NCBI RefSeq assembly: GCF_014898055.3
Contig: NW_023601543.1
Location: forward strand, 17,553,433 to 17,617,432
Reading direction: 5' to 3'
Source of the DNA: Talpa occidentalis
Lineage: Eukaryota > Chordata > Mammalia > Eulipotyphla > Talpidae
DNA: 64,000 bases
Below the pieces are notes generated by a model, which was given only the letters and a program-made list of their open reading frames with translations, had not been told where the DNA came from and did not search any database. The position numbers and the translations under genes are program-made. Of this stretch, positions 34,831 to 45,899 are shown piece by piece. Each line of letters begins with the position of its first letter. The stretch's first letter is position 1.

Positions 34831-34975
34831 GAAACAATTACAATTCAATGTAATGTGTCCTATATAATAACTATGTCCAAAATACAATAAGAACATAGAA
34901 GAAAGAGTATATAATTATCCTGAGTAACTCAGGTAAAACTTCATAGTGCATGTGATGATTGAGCTAAGACTTTTT

Positions 34976-35430
34976 TTAAGTAGTATTATATATTTATTTT
35001 TTAAATATTTTATATAATTCTTACATCATTTTTCATTTTGCACAAAGTATGCATTTTCATTTTAGTTATATTCCCCATACAATTGCACCTCCCCTTATTT
35101 TGACCCTAATGCCTCCTCTTCCCGACCCCACCCCGCCATAGTATGTCTCTGGTTTATAGTTGCTTGTTGATTTTGATTTTTACTTTGAATTAATAAGTCT
35201 TTTTCCTGTTCCCTTATTTAGGTTTTTTAAATACCTGCTATGAGTGAGACCATCTGGTATTTTTCTTTTTCTTTCTGACTTATTTCACTGATCCCTTCTA
35301 GCTCCATCCATGTTGCTGCAAACTGCATGTGTTTATCTTTTTTGATTGCTGAGTAATATTCTATTGTGTATATGTACCACATCTTCTTGATCCAGTCATC
35401 TATTTTTGGGCATTTGGGTTGTTTCCACAC
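34976..35430 (-). mobile_element. L1 3' half (twin-primed insertion, non-inverted part)
   Basis: The reverse strand reads ORF2 end to 3' UTR: 'ggtgtggaaacaacccaaat', 'atgtaccacatcttcttgat' as its complement, the 'ctccatccatgttgctgcaa' landmark at about 35302, then the same 3' UTR as the 2396 copy (C-rich at 35119-35136 on the + strand), ending in an A/T tail near 34976. It abuts an inverted L1 segment at 35430/35431. Confidence 0.92.
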
Positions 35431-36195
35431 CTCACACCATGCACAAAAACCAACTCAAAATTGATTAAAGAACTAGACATAAGACCTGAAACCATAAAAT
35501 ATATCGAAGGAAGTAAGGAAGTATAGGTGAAACACTACATGACATGCACCTCAAAGACATCTTTACAGACACATCACTCAAAGCAGTGATAGTGAACGCA
35601 AAGATAAACAGCTGGGACTACATCAAATTAAAGAGCTTCTGCACAACAAGAGAGACAATATCCAAAACAAAGAGAAACCCCACTGACTAGGAGAAAATTT
35701 TTGCACACAACACTAATGATAAAGGACTGATCACAAACATCTATAAAGAACTGATGAGACTCAACAAAAACAAAGAAAATAATCCAGTCAAAAAATGGGC
35801 AGAAGAGCTAAAAAGAAACTTCTCCAAAGAGGAAATGCAAATGGCTGACGGGCATATGAAAAAAATGTTCAACATCACTTGTATTCAGTAAAATGCAAAT
35901 CAAAACTACAATGAGATACCATCTCACACCAGTGAGAATGGCACATATTAAAAAAAACTAGCAACAACAAATGTTGGCGAGGATGTGGAGAAAAAGGAAC
36001 TGTCCTGCACTGCTGGTGGGAGTCCAACCACTATGGAGAGCTGTGTGGAGATTTCTTGACCTACTAAAGATATGATCCAACAATTCCATATGATCCAGCA
36101 ATTCCACTCCTAGGTATTTACCCAAATGACACAGAAACATTAATTCCAAAGGGCACCTGCACCCCTATGTTTATAGCAGCACTGTTTATAATAAA
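35431..36195 (+). mobile_element. L1 ORF2 segment in inverted orientation (twin-primed 5' part)
   Basis: In sense direction: 'accaactcaaaattgattaa', 'catcaaattaaagagcttct' (about 35623), 'caaatggctgacgggcatat' (about 35838), 'atctcacaccagtgagaatg' (about 35921), 'ctatgtttatagcagcactg' (about 36164). It stops at about 36195, exactly upstream in L1 of where the neighbouring minus-strand half begins (ggaaacaaccc). The two halves thus form one 1.2-kb element with an internal inversion. The junction has cacacc microhomology. A small 19-bp tandem repeat of 'tatgatccaacaattcca' type lies at about 36069-36105. Confidence 0.92.
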
Positions 36196-36199
36196 GCCT

Positions 36200-36765
36200 A
36201 ACTCTTAATCTGGGAGAGTTTTTGTTACAAAATGGAGGGGATCCAATTAAAGAAAGATGTTTGGTATAAGGAAAATCTAAAGATGACTTACATTTTTAGA
36301 AATGTAGAGTAAGTTAGCCCTGCCTCTTCTCTTCTCTGAAATTACATAAATACAACAAGGAGAATGAAAAACAGAATAACTTTTTATCTGAACCACAATG
36401 CTTGGATAAAGGCTGCCAAGTACCATAATGATCTAGTGCAGTAAGATGCCCAATAATGACTAGTTTTCAAACAAAGCAGAGCCTACTTTCCTAAAGTAAT
36501 TATCTCATACTATGGAATAAAACCAACAATCTTTTATTGAGAAAAGGGGGAATTGTGTCTTTAGACTGTAGGTGGAATCTTCCATGGGTCAAAGGGTTTT
36601 GAAGTCTGAACAAGGAAACACATTTATGCACCATCTTTGCAGTTATCATTTTGAGGAGTGATAGAGACTGAATTTTTGAGTAACCCTACAGCTTTCAACT
36701 TTCAATATTCGTTGAATATAGATAGAATAGGCTAAAATAGCTCTACCCCCCCACTCTCATTCATA
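36200..36765. other. Intronic sequence, nothing assigned
   Basis: No named repeat or coding signal. Confidence 0.45.
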
Positions 36766-36767
36766 CA

Positions 36768-36818
36768 GACACACACACACACTCACTCACTCACTCACTC
36801 ACTCACTCACTCACTCAT
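36768..36818. repeat. (CA)n then (CACT)n microsatellite
   Basis: A short CA run passes into about ten CACT/ACTC tetranucleotide units. Confidence 0.95.
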
Positions 36819-36944
36819 AACATGTCCAAAGGAACCTCATTGTGAATCAGGGAAAATTCCTAAATTCCTATTAGTGAAGAATAGTTCATTGGTCTGTCCT
36901 TTACATGAAACTACTACTAATAACTGGTCTAGGAAGAACTAACC

Positions 36945-37760
36945 TCATTCAAATATGAGTAGTAATCCAAATTGAACCAGAACAGAATTTATAAAGAGAA
37001 ACAAGAAACGTGAGAAAATAAGTAGGAAAAGCAAATGGCAGATAAGCACTCGCCAGAGAAGTGCTATCTCCAAGCAGAAAAAACTTGGAACAAAACATAG
37101 TGCCATGAAAGGACATAGTATATAAATCCAAGAGCTCAAAGGAGAGTGATAAAGTTATAATGAAACAACAAAGAAATAATATGTGAGATAGTAGAGTTCA
37201 GCAAAATAACAAGGGAAAGTAATAATCACGAAAATGAAACAGACATTGGAAACAGTACAAAGGAGAACAGGTAGTACTGAAAATACAGTAAGACACATGA
37301 AGAACTGGAGAAAGCAAGGAAAATAAATGGGAAAACAAATAGATTTAAGGAAATAGAAAGTGAAATCTAGGTATGATGGGCAAAGGAGACCCAATCTAAG
37401 TGAAAATATTGTTCTTGAAAAAGAGAACCAATAAGGGACTAAAAAGATATGCAAAGATATATTTCAAGAAATCATTATCGAAATTAAATAAGACTTTAAT
37501 TTATAGGTTGGAAAACCATACCATATCCCAGAAAAAGAAAGATCGTAAACATTGAGGCACATCCTGGGTAAATAACTGGATTTCAGGAATCTTTAGCACA
37601 TGCAGGCAAAATATTTGAGTACATTACCTATAAGGTTACACTGGTACTACTTCACAATAACTTTCAACACTAGAATGCAGTGAAACAGTGCCTGCACAGT
37701 CCTCAGATTACAAAAAAAAAAAAAATAGAAATAATGAAATGTGAAGCAAGCAAGATGATT
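36945..37760 (+). repeat. Possible old L1/HAL1 relic
   Basis: A-rich sequence with 'aggcacatcctgggtaaata', 'aggcaaaatatttgagtaca' and 'aacactagaatgcagtgaaa' resembles the L1 ORF region 'gacacatcctagtaaa...aggcaaaa...ttcaatgc.agaagacagtgg'. Heavily decayed. The minus-strand frames at 36945-37454 are phenylalanine/leucine-rich shadows of this A-rich strand. Confidence 0.4.
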
Positions 37761-38369
37761 TTAGCACAACATTTAAATAGTACTCAATCTTAGGTGCCAA
37801 CCCTACACTTACTCTAAATAGTGTGCCCTAGGAACCTTACTTCCTTCTGCATATTACTTACTTCCTTCTTCAGAAGGAAACTTACTTCCTTCTGCATACA
37901 GAATATTATAAATTTATGCCTACAAAAAAACCATTAGTAGATACTAGGAGAGCTTAAAACAGAAAACAGAATATGAAAATTATACATTATCAAAATTACA
38001 CATCATATACACAGTAGAGAAAATTTATACCATGTCAATTAAGAGAAAAGAAGCAATAAAATATATAGAAAACAAAATATGGCATAATGAGGCACCAAAA
38101 AAACAGCTGTATTAATGATTATTAATGAACTGAACTCACTGTGGCAGAGACAGATAGTTTTCCTAATAGACAACTACTAGATCCTTCTTACTTAAAAATA
38201 ACCCACTAATTTCAGTGGGGCTTCTAGTCATCAGAATAGACAAACTTTAATTTCCATGGGCTCTTACATGTAGGTTTGATTGAGTGACTATGTTCTGCTG
38301 ACGGAATGTAAAAGAAAGCTTTAAATGTACAAAAAGTGATATACATATCAACTTCTAGAAAATATTTTT

Positions 38370-38626
38370 TTTATTTTTAAAGATTTATTTATTTATGCAT
38401 ACAAGAACTGGAGTACAGGCCAGAGGTGTGTGTGGGGGGGTGGGGTGAGAGGATTTGCCAGAGACAGTGGAGAACAGAACAGACAGATTGACTAAAATAT
38501 ACTGCTGAGGGGAGCAGTGGGCAGGACATGTGGGTCACCTCCCTGGCTGGGGATCGAACTCATGCTGCAGTGGCTACGAATACCTTCATAGGTTGCACCT
38601 TAACCCCTTGCGCCACCAGGGAGGCC
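38370..38626 (-). mobile_element. tRNA-derived SINE, (ATGCATAA)-tail variant
   Basis: Same variant as the 5251 copy: 'tttatgcatacaagaactgg' on the + strand, core ctgctgaggggagcag at about 38500, end 'gcgccaccagggaggccc'. TSD: ctagaaaatattttt at 38355-38369 and 38627-38641, identical. Antisense to TENM1. Confidence 0.95.
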
Positions 38627-38930
38627 CTAGAAAATATTTTTAAAAGCCATTGGTATTTGCCTCTCCTCTTTTCTCCCACTAGTGGAATACATATATTATG
38701 AGTGGTGCCATTTTAGTTATCTTGGGCTGTGTTGTATATGGCAGAAAAAACAATGGAGGAATGCTTTGTCATGAATGGTTTAATGATTATAAAGTTGTAA
38801 TACTAACTTTGAAGTACCTATCCATATATTTACATGAGAAACTTCTCTCTTGTTAAATTTTTTTTTTTTCACTTGGAGCTTAACTTAATCTTAGCTACTA
38901 CATTCATCTACTATAAGATACAAATTCTCA

Positions 38931-39176
38931 GGGCCTCCCTGGTGGCTCAAGGGATTAAAACGCAGCGTATGAAGCTGTCTGCAGCCACTCCAGCACCAGT
39001 TTGATCCCTGGCCAGGGAGCTACCCACATGGCACAGCAGACCTCTCCTGGCTCGCCCGCTGTTCCCCTCAGCAGTGTATTTCAGTAGATCCACCTGTTCC
39101 ACTCCCCACTCTGTCTCAGGTCAATACTTTTACCCCACACACACACCTCTGGCTTGTACCCCAGATCTTGTATGCA

Positions 39177-39223
<47 letters not shown>

Positions 39224-39235
39224 ATCTTTAAAAAA
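38931..39235 (+). mobile_element. tRNA-derived SINE, (ATGCATAA)-tail variant with long TAAA tail
   Basis: Head gggcctccctggtggctcaa, B-box-like agtttgatccc at about 38998, core variant gctgttcccctcagcag at about 39059, then a run of about 13 TAAA units and 'atctttaaaaaa'. TSD: aagatacaaattctca at 38915-38930 and aagatataaattctca at 39236-39251, one mismatch. It lies 305 bp from the oppositely oriented 38370 copy, so the two form a head-to-head inverted pair. Confidence 0.95.
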
Positions 39236-39284
39236 AAGATATAAATTCTCAAATCACATCAAAAAGTCAAATATCTACTATGTA

Positions 39285-39785
39285 GAATTCTAAGATGGCC
39301 CCTATCACCTCCACTTCCTGATACTATCCCTGTGACTGTGTTAGTTTACATGGCAAAAGGGACCTGGTGAATGTAACTAAGGTTATTTATCAGTTAACTT
39401 GAATGTGGCAGATTTTCCAGGTGAGCCTGAGGTTGTTGCATGAGTCCTTTAAAATTAGGAAGAGCTGGTGGCATAAGGAAAGGTCAGAGATTTGATGTGT
39501 GAGATGGATTCAATATGAGGCAGGTTCATTGTGACTGAGGTGCAGAATGCCATGGGCAAAAGACCTTGGTGAGAGTGGTCTCTAGGTGCTGAGTGTGGTG
39601 CCTGGCTGACAGAGAGCAATAAAATGGCCCTACAACCACCAGGAACATAATAATTCTGTCAACAAAAGAAGTAAACTTGAATGAGAACCCTGAGCTCCAG
39701 GTGGAAATCCAGCCTCGTCTACACTTTGATTTCAGCTGTGCAGTTCCTGCTATTGTTCTTATTTTCCAACTTTGAACCATCAAGC
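39285..39785 (+). repeat. Old MaLR (MLT1-like) LTR fragment
   Basis: The order 'aagatggcccctatcacctc', 'tacatggcaaaagggacctg', 'gagagtggtctctaggtgct', 'ctttgatttcagctgtgcag' follows the ERVL-MaLR LTR pattern. This is a solitary ancient endogenous-retrovirus LTR relic with no coding content. Confidence 0.6.
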
Positions 39786-39789
39786 TATC

Positions 39790-40590
39790 TTACCATTTCC
39801 AGTGTCTCTGTAGATTCTGAGCTCTAAAGCTTCCTCCCTTAAATCTACTAAGTTTTATCCATTATTCTTTTGAAATTCTAGCCATATCCATCTCAAGTCT
39901 TCTCTCCATGACCACCAACCTAGTCCAGACTTTTATCACCTCATGTTTGAATGACTAGCAATATCATAGTGGGTTTCCCCAACACACATTCTCTCTCTCC
40001 CCCATCCATGGTCTATCCTATATTAAACTTAACATTGTTTGAGTTTGCTTTTTTCCCTTTATTTCTTCATTCTAAGACATTCTTTTACTTTCCAATTTCT
40101 CTTATATTAAATTTAAACTTCCCTTCCTGGCATTTAAAATAACCCATAATCTGACTCATCTTAATCTTTCCTATTAAATTTTTGCAATGTGCAATTTCTA
40201 TTATCGTCAGTTCTGTCTAAATTTCATGCAGATTGTTCAACTGAGAATAGGTTTGAATCTTTTCTCTGCTTAGTCACATCCTATCCTTTCTTCAAAATAT
40301 ATTTCATATCTGAACTCATTAGGGATCTGCTTGCTTTGCTTTGTATTAGTCCACATTGACTTCCTTTTCTTAACTCCTGCAGTACTCATATTTTATATTA
40401 TCTCTCATTGTTTTTGATAATATTTATACTACCTCTCATTGTGTTCTTCTGGGCATGTGTATGTATGTATGTATCTTCCATCAGGTCTATAAGTTCCATG
40501 AGAACAAGAATGTACATCTTTGACAGCTCCACAGTGTTTAGCACAGTGTTTGTCTAATGTAGGCATATAGTATAAATAGTTATTCATTGA
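39790..40590 (+). repeat. L2 LINE relic, sense
   Basis: 'ccaccaacctagtccagact', 'catagtgggtttccccaaca', 'tataagttccatgagaacaa', 'acagtgtttagcacagtgtt' and a 'gttattcattga' end follow L2. The 63-codon frame at 39951-40142 is inside it. Confidence 0.7.
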
Positions 40591-40599
40591 TTACAGTTA

Positions 40600-41095
40600 T
40601 TCCAGGCAGTGAGGCTGGTTGGTAATGTATTTTTTTGTCAAAAGGACCTTTATTGATGCCTCTTCAAAATAAGAAAATAACTGCCTTATCTGCCTGTTCT
40701 GTAAATACATATGTTTAATGAACTGTTACTAACCTAGAGATATTAAATAAGCTGTGTTGTTCCATCCCAATTTTGTTTTGTTTTTCTCCGAGTTCTTCAC
40801 TTGTTTCTATATTGATCTAATTGGAAACTGACAGTGGCATCTCTGATTTTGCAGTTAATTTGTAATACATTTCTGCAATAATTCTATATGCAGTGATTAC
40901 TAGATTATGGTGGTTTTATACTTGAACTGAATTTATAAAGTGATGAGCAGTTTGTGAAGGCTACCCTAGCAAGATGGATATATTTTTCAAGTAAAGTGTG
41001 CTTTTTTGGTGGTTTCTATCAAGTCTTATTCTCCACATAACAGGTGATTTGTTTCTTTATTTTCTTGAACACACATGTGCACCTGTGGTAGTATG
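40600..41095. other. Intronic sequence, nothing assigned
   Basis: No named repeat or coding signal. Confidence 0.45.
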
Positions 41096-41099
41096 TATA

Positions 41100-41590
41100 T
41101 CAGTTATCACCCTTTAATTTGAGAGTGACAGATTACCTAATTCAGCCTGACCAAAGGATTGACTCCACATATGTATTTACATATATACCATCAGGTATGG
41201 TTTGGTGACTGGATGAAGGCTCACTTTATAATATCAACATCCAATTTAGCCCTGTCTCCTAGATCTGGTCTATACTCTGAGTGTTAGCTACATTGTCAGA
41301 CTATATAGTGTTGGCAGAAAACTCTTCAAATGTGGGATGAAAATATGCCATTTTTTCCCAGAGTCTCTAGAAATTGTCTAAGTGCACCTAATTTCATTTG
41401 GGTTAGCCATTTGCTAAAATGTGAACCAATCACCATTGCTAGAGGAGCTGGATTTGCTGATTGGTTAAACACATTAAAGACCCAGTTGTGGAGCCAAGAA
41501 TAGGGTCAACCACACCTTACACATAGGAGGGTGGGAGACAGGGGTAGTTTACCCCCCTCCAAAAAAAAATTAAGGTGGTATTGTACAAAA
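41100..41590. repeat. Probable ancient interspersed repeat, family unresolved
   Basis: 'catttgctaaaatgtgaacc', 'gattggttaaacacattaaa' and 'gtggagccaagaatagggtc' feel like a dispersed mammalian repeat, with composition unlike neighbouring intron. I cannot name it. Confidence 0.3.
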
Positions 41591-41719
41591 AATGTTGAAA
41601 AATGCTCACTAGCAAAAATAGCAATTTACCACCACTGTTTGGCCTAGTTGTTTTTCCTAAGTTTTACGTAAAACTCAGATTGCTTCTGAGCCTCATTTTT
41701 GGGAAGAATGCTCTTCTGT

Positions 41720-42340
41720 TGTTGTTTTTTTTTTTTTTACTGTTTTATTGAGATATGATTCATATGTCATACAATTCTATGGTTTTTAGAAAATTTTCAT
41801 CACCTTAAAAACAAACTTGATACCCTTTAGCTGTCACTCCCTACCCTTATGTCTCCCAACTGTATGAAAACTCTGATAACTTCTTGTCTCTGAGATTTGA
41901 CTACTCAAGATATTTCTATAAATGGAATCATAAATGTGTGGCATTTGTGTCTGGTTTCTTTCACTTAATATGTTTTCGGGGTTTGTTCATGTCATAGCAT
42001 ACATCAGCATTTCATTCTTTTAATTGCCAAATAACGGCCCATTGTATGGATACACCACATTTTGTCTAATCACCAGTCGATGGATGTTTGTGTTGTTTAC
42101 ATATCCTTTTCTGTTTTCAGAGATATTTTTCTCATTTATTCTTTCATGTTTCTGTTGTTCCATCTTGCTGGGTTTTTTTTTATCATCTTGGATATTTGTG
42201 TGCACTTATATATCATTTTTTCCCAGCTGAGAATTATTTGTACTCTTGAGAATGAGATAAATGAGGTTTTTCCTCAGATGAAAATAATCTTTTTGTCATA
42301 TCTGCAGTCATGAGTAAAGCTTTTCTCTAGTATCTGTAAG
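41720..42340 (-). repeat. Old L1M-type LINE fragment
   Basis: 'ttattgagatatgattcata', 'tatttctataaatggaatca', 'taacggcccattgtatggat', 'gcagtcatgagtaaagcttt' are reverse-complement L1M 3'-region landmarks. The four open frames in this interval are shadows. Confidence 0.75.
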
Positions 42341-42527
42341 ATGTAAAGGCTGTTCCTAAAGCAGTAACTTTCAAACTTTCTTGGCAGTGATCCACAATAA
42401 GAAATACATTTTCCATTGCTACCCGGTAAACACATGATATGTGTATCATATATTAAATAGAAGTTTCACGAAACAGTTTTACAAAACGCTACATAAAATA
42501 AACTGTGATCCTGTCCCATTCTGTTAG

Positions 42528-42620
42528 GTCTATTCTATTCTATTCTATTCTATTCTATTCTATTCTATTCTATTCTATTCTATTCTATTCTATGCCATCA
42601 CCCTCCCCTCCCCTCCCCTA
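42528..42620. repeat. (TATTC)n pentanucleotide microsatellite with adjacent (CCCCT)n
   Basis: About 13 perfect TATTC (TCTAT) units to 42593, followed by 'gccatcaccctcccctcccc' at about 42594-42618. Confidence 0.97.
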
Positions 42621-42768
42621 CATATTCTTTTGCATTGTTTTAAACAGGTTTTTCATAATCCCATACATTGCTTTCACAGCCCACTAACACATCACTACCA
42701 AGTTTCAAAATCACTGTCCGGAAAGATCCTTTTCTCATGCTTCTCAGATGATGGTTACAGAATTATTT

Positions 42769-43031
42769 TTTTTAAACATTTACTCATTTATACAAGAACC
42801 AGGGTATAGGCCAGATGTGCGGGAGAGTGAGAGGATTCACCAGAGAAAGAGCGGGGAACAGAGCAGGAAGACTGATGAAATACACTGCTGAGGGGAGCAG
42901 CGGGCGAGCCAGGGGAGGTCTGCTGCGCCATGTGGGTTTCTCCCTGGCCAGCCGGTATCGAACCCGTGCTGCAGAGGCTACAGACAGCTTCGCAGTGTGG
43001 CACTCAACTGCCTGAGCCACCAGGGAGGCCC
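42769..43031 (-). mobile_element. tRNA-derived SINE, third variant
   Basis: Reverse strand: gggcctccctggtggctcag, B box gggttcgatac, core gctgctcccctcagcag (complement at about 42884), and a tail that reads cctataccctggttcttgta. Flanks share cagaattat versus cagaatgat (42758-42766, 43032-43040), a probable short TSD. It groups with the 43596 copy by its tail. Antisense to TENM1. Confidence 0.92.
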
Positions 43032-43595
43032 CAGAATGATATTTTAATTGTCTGATACCCATCAAATGTTGGTGTATGATAGAAAATCCCTATATTAACA
43101 CCATTGTTCTTGACCCACTGACCTTAAAAAGCAAAGGAGCAAATTTCGGCATAATTTATCACATCTGATTTATCACAACTAGTGTAGCTGTACCATGTAT
43201 ACTACCTCCTCTTGGAAATTAACTTACCTTTTATGACCCATAAGATTCTTTGTTATAGGAATCTAATATTTACCACTTACATGTTGTTGCCATGACAAAC
43301 TCTGTATGGTCTTCCTATCTATATTTGAAAGGATGTCTTAAGGTGACAAAGTTTTCTGGAATGACAATTGCAAAGGAAGCATAAACAAGATGTTCTCTAT
43401 GGAAAGCAGAATAACCTGAAAGACTGTTCAGACTCTTCTCATATGACCTGCTTTAACTATATTTGGCTTTAACAGCTTTAGTTTTAGAAGGAAGGATAGT
43501 TGTCAGTCAGAACTGAAATGGCAATGCGTAAAATGTGTCCCTAGGATACAGTATAATAGTACATAAAAGTGACCTATTTAAAAAAAAAAAAAACC

Positions 43596-43861
43596 GGGCC
43601 TCCCTGTTGGAGCAGGTGGTTGAGTGCAGCGCTGCGAGGCTGTCTGCAGTCTCTGCAGTGCTGGTTTGGTCTCCGCCAGCCATGAAGATGCCCACATGGC
43701 AAGGCAGACCTCTCCTGTCATGCCTGCTGCTCCCCTCAGCAGTGTATTTCAGTTGGTCTGCCTGTTATGTTCTCCGCTGTCTCTGGTGAATCCTCTCACC
43801 CTCCTGCGCATCTGGCCTATACCCTGGTTCTTGTATAAATAAAATAAATCTTAAAAAAAAT
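43596..43861 (+). mobile_element. tRNA-derived SINE, third variant
   Basis: gggcctccctgttggagcag head (A box disturbed), B box decayed to tggtttggtctc, core gctgctcccctcagcag at about 43727, tail cctataccctggttcttgta then 'taaaataaatcttaaaaa'. An A-run precedes the head. No clear TSD. Sense orientation to TENM1, inverted relative to the 42769 copy. Confidence 0.9.
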
Positions 43862-44096
43862 TAGAAAGACCAAGCCCCTTATATATATCAGCCCTTCATA
43901 CTTTCTAAATAGAATGTATTTTCTTCCTATGATGACTTTATTGCTGACTTTAATCTTTCCACATCCCCACAACTCTCCCCAATACTAATAAGCTGAGAAA
44001 ACTCCATCATAGTACCTCCCTACCTCCTATACACAATTTTTTTCCCCTTGTCCTTATTTCCGTATCTTCCACTCCAGAGTCTTCTTATCCCTTCTC

Positions 44097-44652
44097 TACA
44101 GTAAGTCCTCACTTAACTTCATCAATAGGTTCACGGAAACCGTGACTTTAAATGAAGCAACATATAATTAAACAAAATTTTGCCTTAGGCTAATTAATAT
44201 ATACAAGAGTTAATTTCCTATGGCATAATTCTGGTAACAACAACAAAAAAAAAACCCCGCCAAATTTCTAAGGAAACACCTAGAAGACTTCTAATATTAA
44301 ACAGTCATTTTTGTTCATTTACTCATTTATTTATTTTCATATCGAGTTAATCCAGTTCAGGGTCACAGGTTACCAGAGCCTGTCCTTGCAGCTCAGGGTG
44401 AAAGGTGGGTCCTAATCCCAGACAGGAGGCCCCTCTATAGCAAGGCACACTCACGCCCACACTCACTCAGACAGGAACAATTGCAAAGCACCTTTAGCCT
44501 AACGTGCACATTTTGGAGTACTTGGAGAAAGCTCACATAGATATGGGGATAACGTGCAAACTCCACACAGTGGACCAGGCCTGTTTGTTAACTTTCTAAT
44601 AACCAAAAAATCAGTGTTATAACCAAATGATGTTATTCCAGAACCTGCTATA
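44097..44652. mobile_element. Decayed DNA-transposon-like element with imperfect terminal inverted repeats
   Basis: The left end tacagtaagtcctcacttaa and the reverse complement of the right end (tatagcaggttctggaataa) align as imperfect inverted repeats, flanked by TA, as in Tc1/mariner-type elements. Subterminal text ('ggttcacggaaaccgtgact', 'ttgccttaggctaattaata', 'taaccaaatgatgttattcc') fits a known ancient mammalian element that I cannot name. The middle (about 44340-44570) carries 'ttcagggtcacaggttacca', 'aacgtgcacattttggagta' and 'aacgtgcaaactccacaca', a motif series dispersed in many vertebrate genomes. No open frame remains. Confidence 0.5.
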
Positions 44653-44659
44653 CTTGTGA

Positions 44660-45890
44660 CTTCCATTTCCAGAAGAATCCATTAATGAAAAAGTGACAGG
44701 AAACACAATCTGGATTATAGGGAAGGGCAGAAACTTTATCTCCCCCCTGCTTTTTTTGTCTTCATCTGACATTCATTTTGATTGGAAAATAACTGCAAAA
44801 TTAAAATTGAGAGGTAATGACATACAATGAAGTTCTCAAGGAATCCTAAAAGGAAAGAAATAAAGATATTATAACAGAGCCCTCCAGCCTGGTATATTTC
44901 CGTCATTTTATTTATTCCAACTCTCTCTTTTCAAAAATCTGTATTTCCAGCATAGTTCATCATAACAGATCCATCAAACTTCACTTTTAGTGTTTTTTAT
45001 ATGAAGTTGTTATTTCTATGGGTGAACAACTTCACACAAAGCAAGTGCATTTAAGTCATGCCCAATAATGGATAGGAAAGGTGGCTTTGTGTATATACTT
45101 TCTAAATGGTAGGCAATGCTCAAATCAGGTAAGATAGAAAAGTCATATATGAAAGTTCTCATGCTTCCATAGTTAAACCTTATCTTGACTTGAGTTAGAA
45201 AGTATCAAGGTAAAAGCAAGAAAATTTGGATACCAGTTATCAAGTGTAAATTGTATTAAAGTCTCACAAATGTGAGAAATAGCAAACATACTTTCGTTTA
45301 TTCACAATCATTAATCATTATTAATCTAAGCAACAATAATGAAGAGTGGAGCTAAATTAATGTTTTTTCTTCTTTAGGAATATTGACTAATATTCTGTCT
45401 TCGAGTATGAAATATTTGTTCCATGTCCATTTGCAAAGAAGATCGGTTTTAACCAATTCAGTTTTACATTTTTCTGTTATCCTACCAGGCAGAGTTTAAT
45501 GCAGTATAGCTAAGCTTGTGTTATCTTTTATTGAATAAGTTTATCCTACTTGCCCAGAGTTAATGCATTTTACTATTTTGAAAGTCATTATGTAAACTTA
45601 AATGTGTTTTCCACTATTTTGGCTAACAACATCTTAAAGTATCTATTTAGTTGAAGTATGTCTTTAGCTTTTGAGATTCCTTCCCCAAATAATATTTACA
45701 ACACATATTTTTCGTTATTCTATTGCAATAAGTTTTTTATAATTGACATTTTAATGGTGTGGTTTTTTTTTTTTTTTGACTGAGAATGATACTATGTGTA
45801 TTAGATTTATACCCTCCTTATTTTTGGTTTAGACTAATAAGTCTAGTATTTTGATAGGAAAAGTATCTACCTGAAATAATCTGCTTCTAT
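44660..45890. other. Intronic sequence, nothing assigned
   Basis: No named repeat. T-run at about 45762-45778. Confidence 0.45.
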
Positions 45891-45899
45891 TTTTTGACA

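Noticed and set aside
36768..36818. CACT repeat considered as a CRISPR-like array
   Set aside because: It is a plain tetranucleotide microsatellite with no spacers; the genome is eukaryotic.
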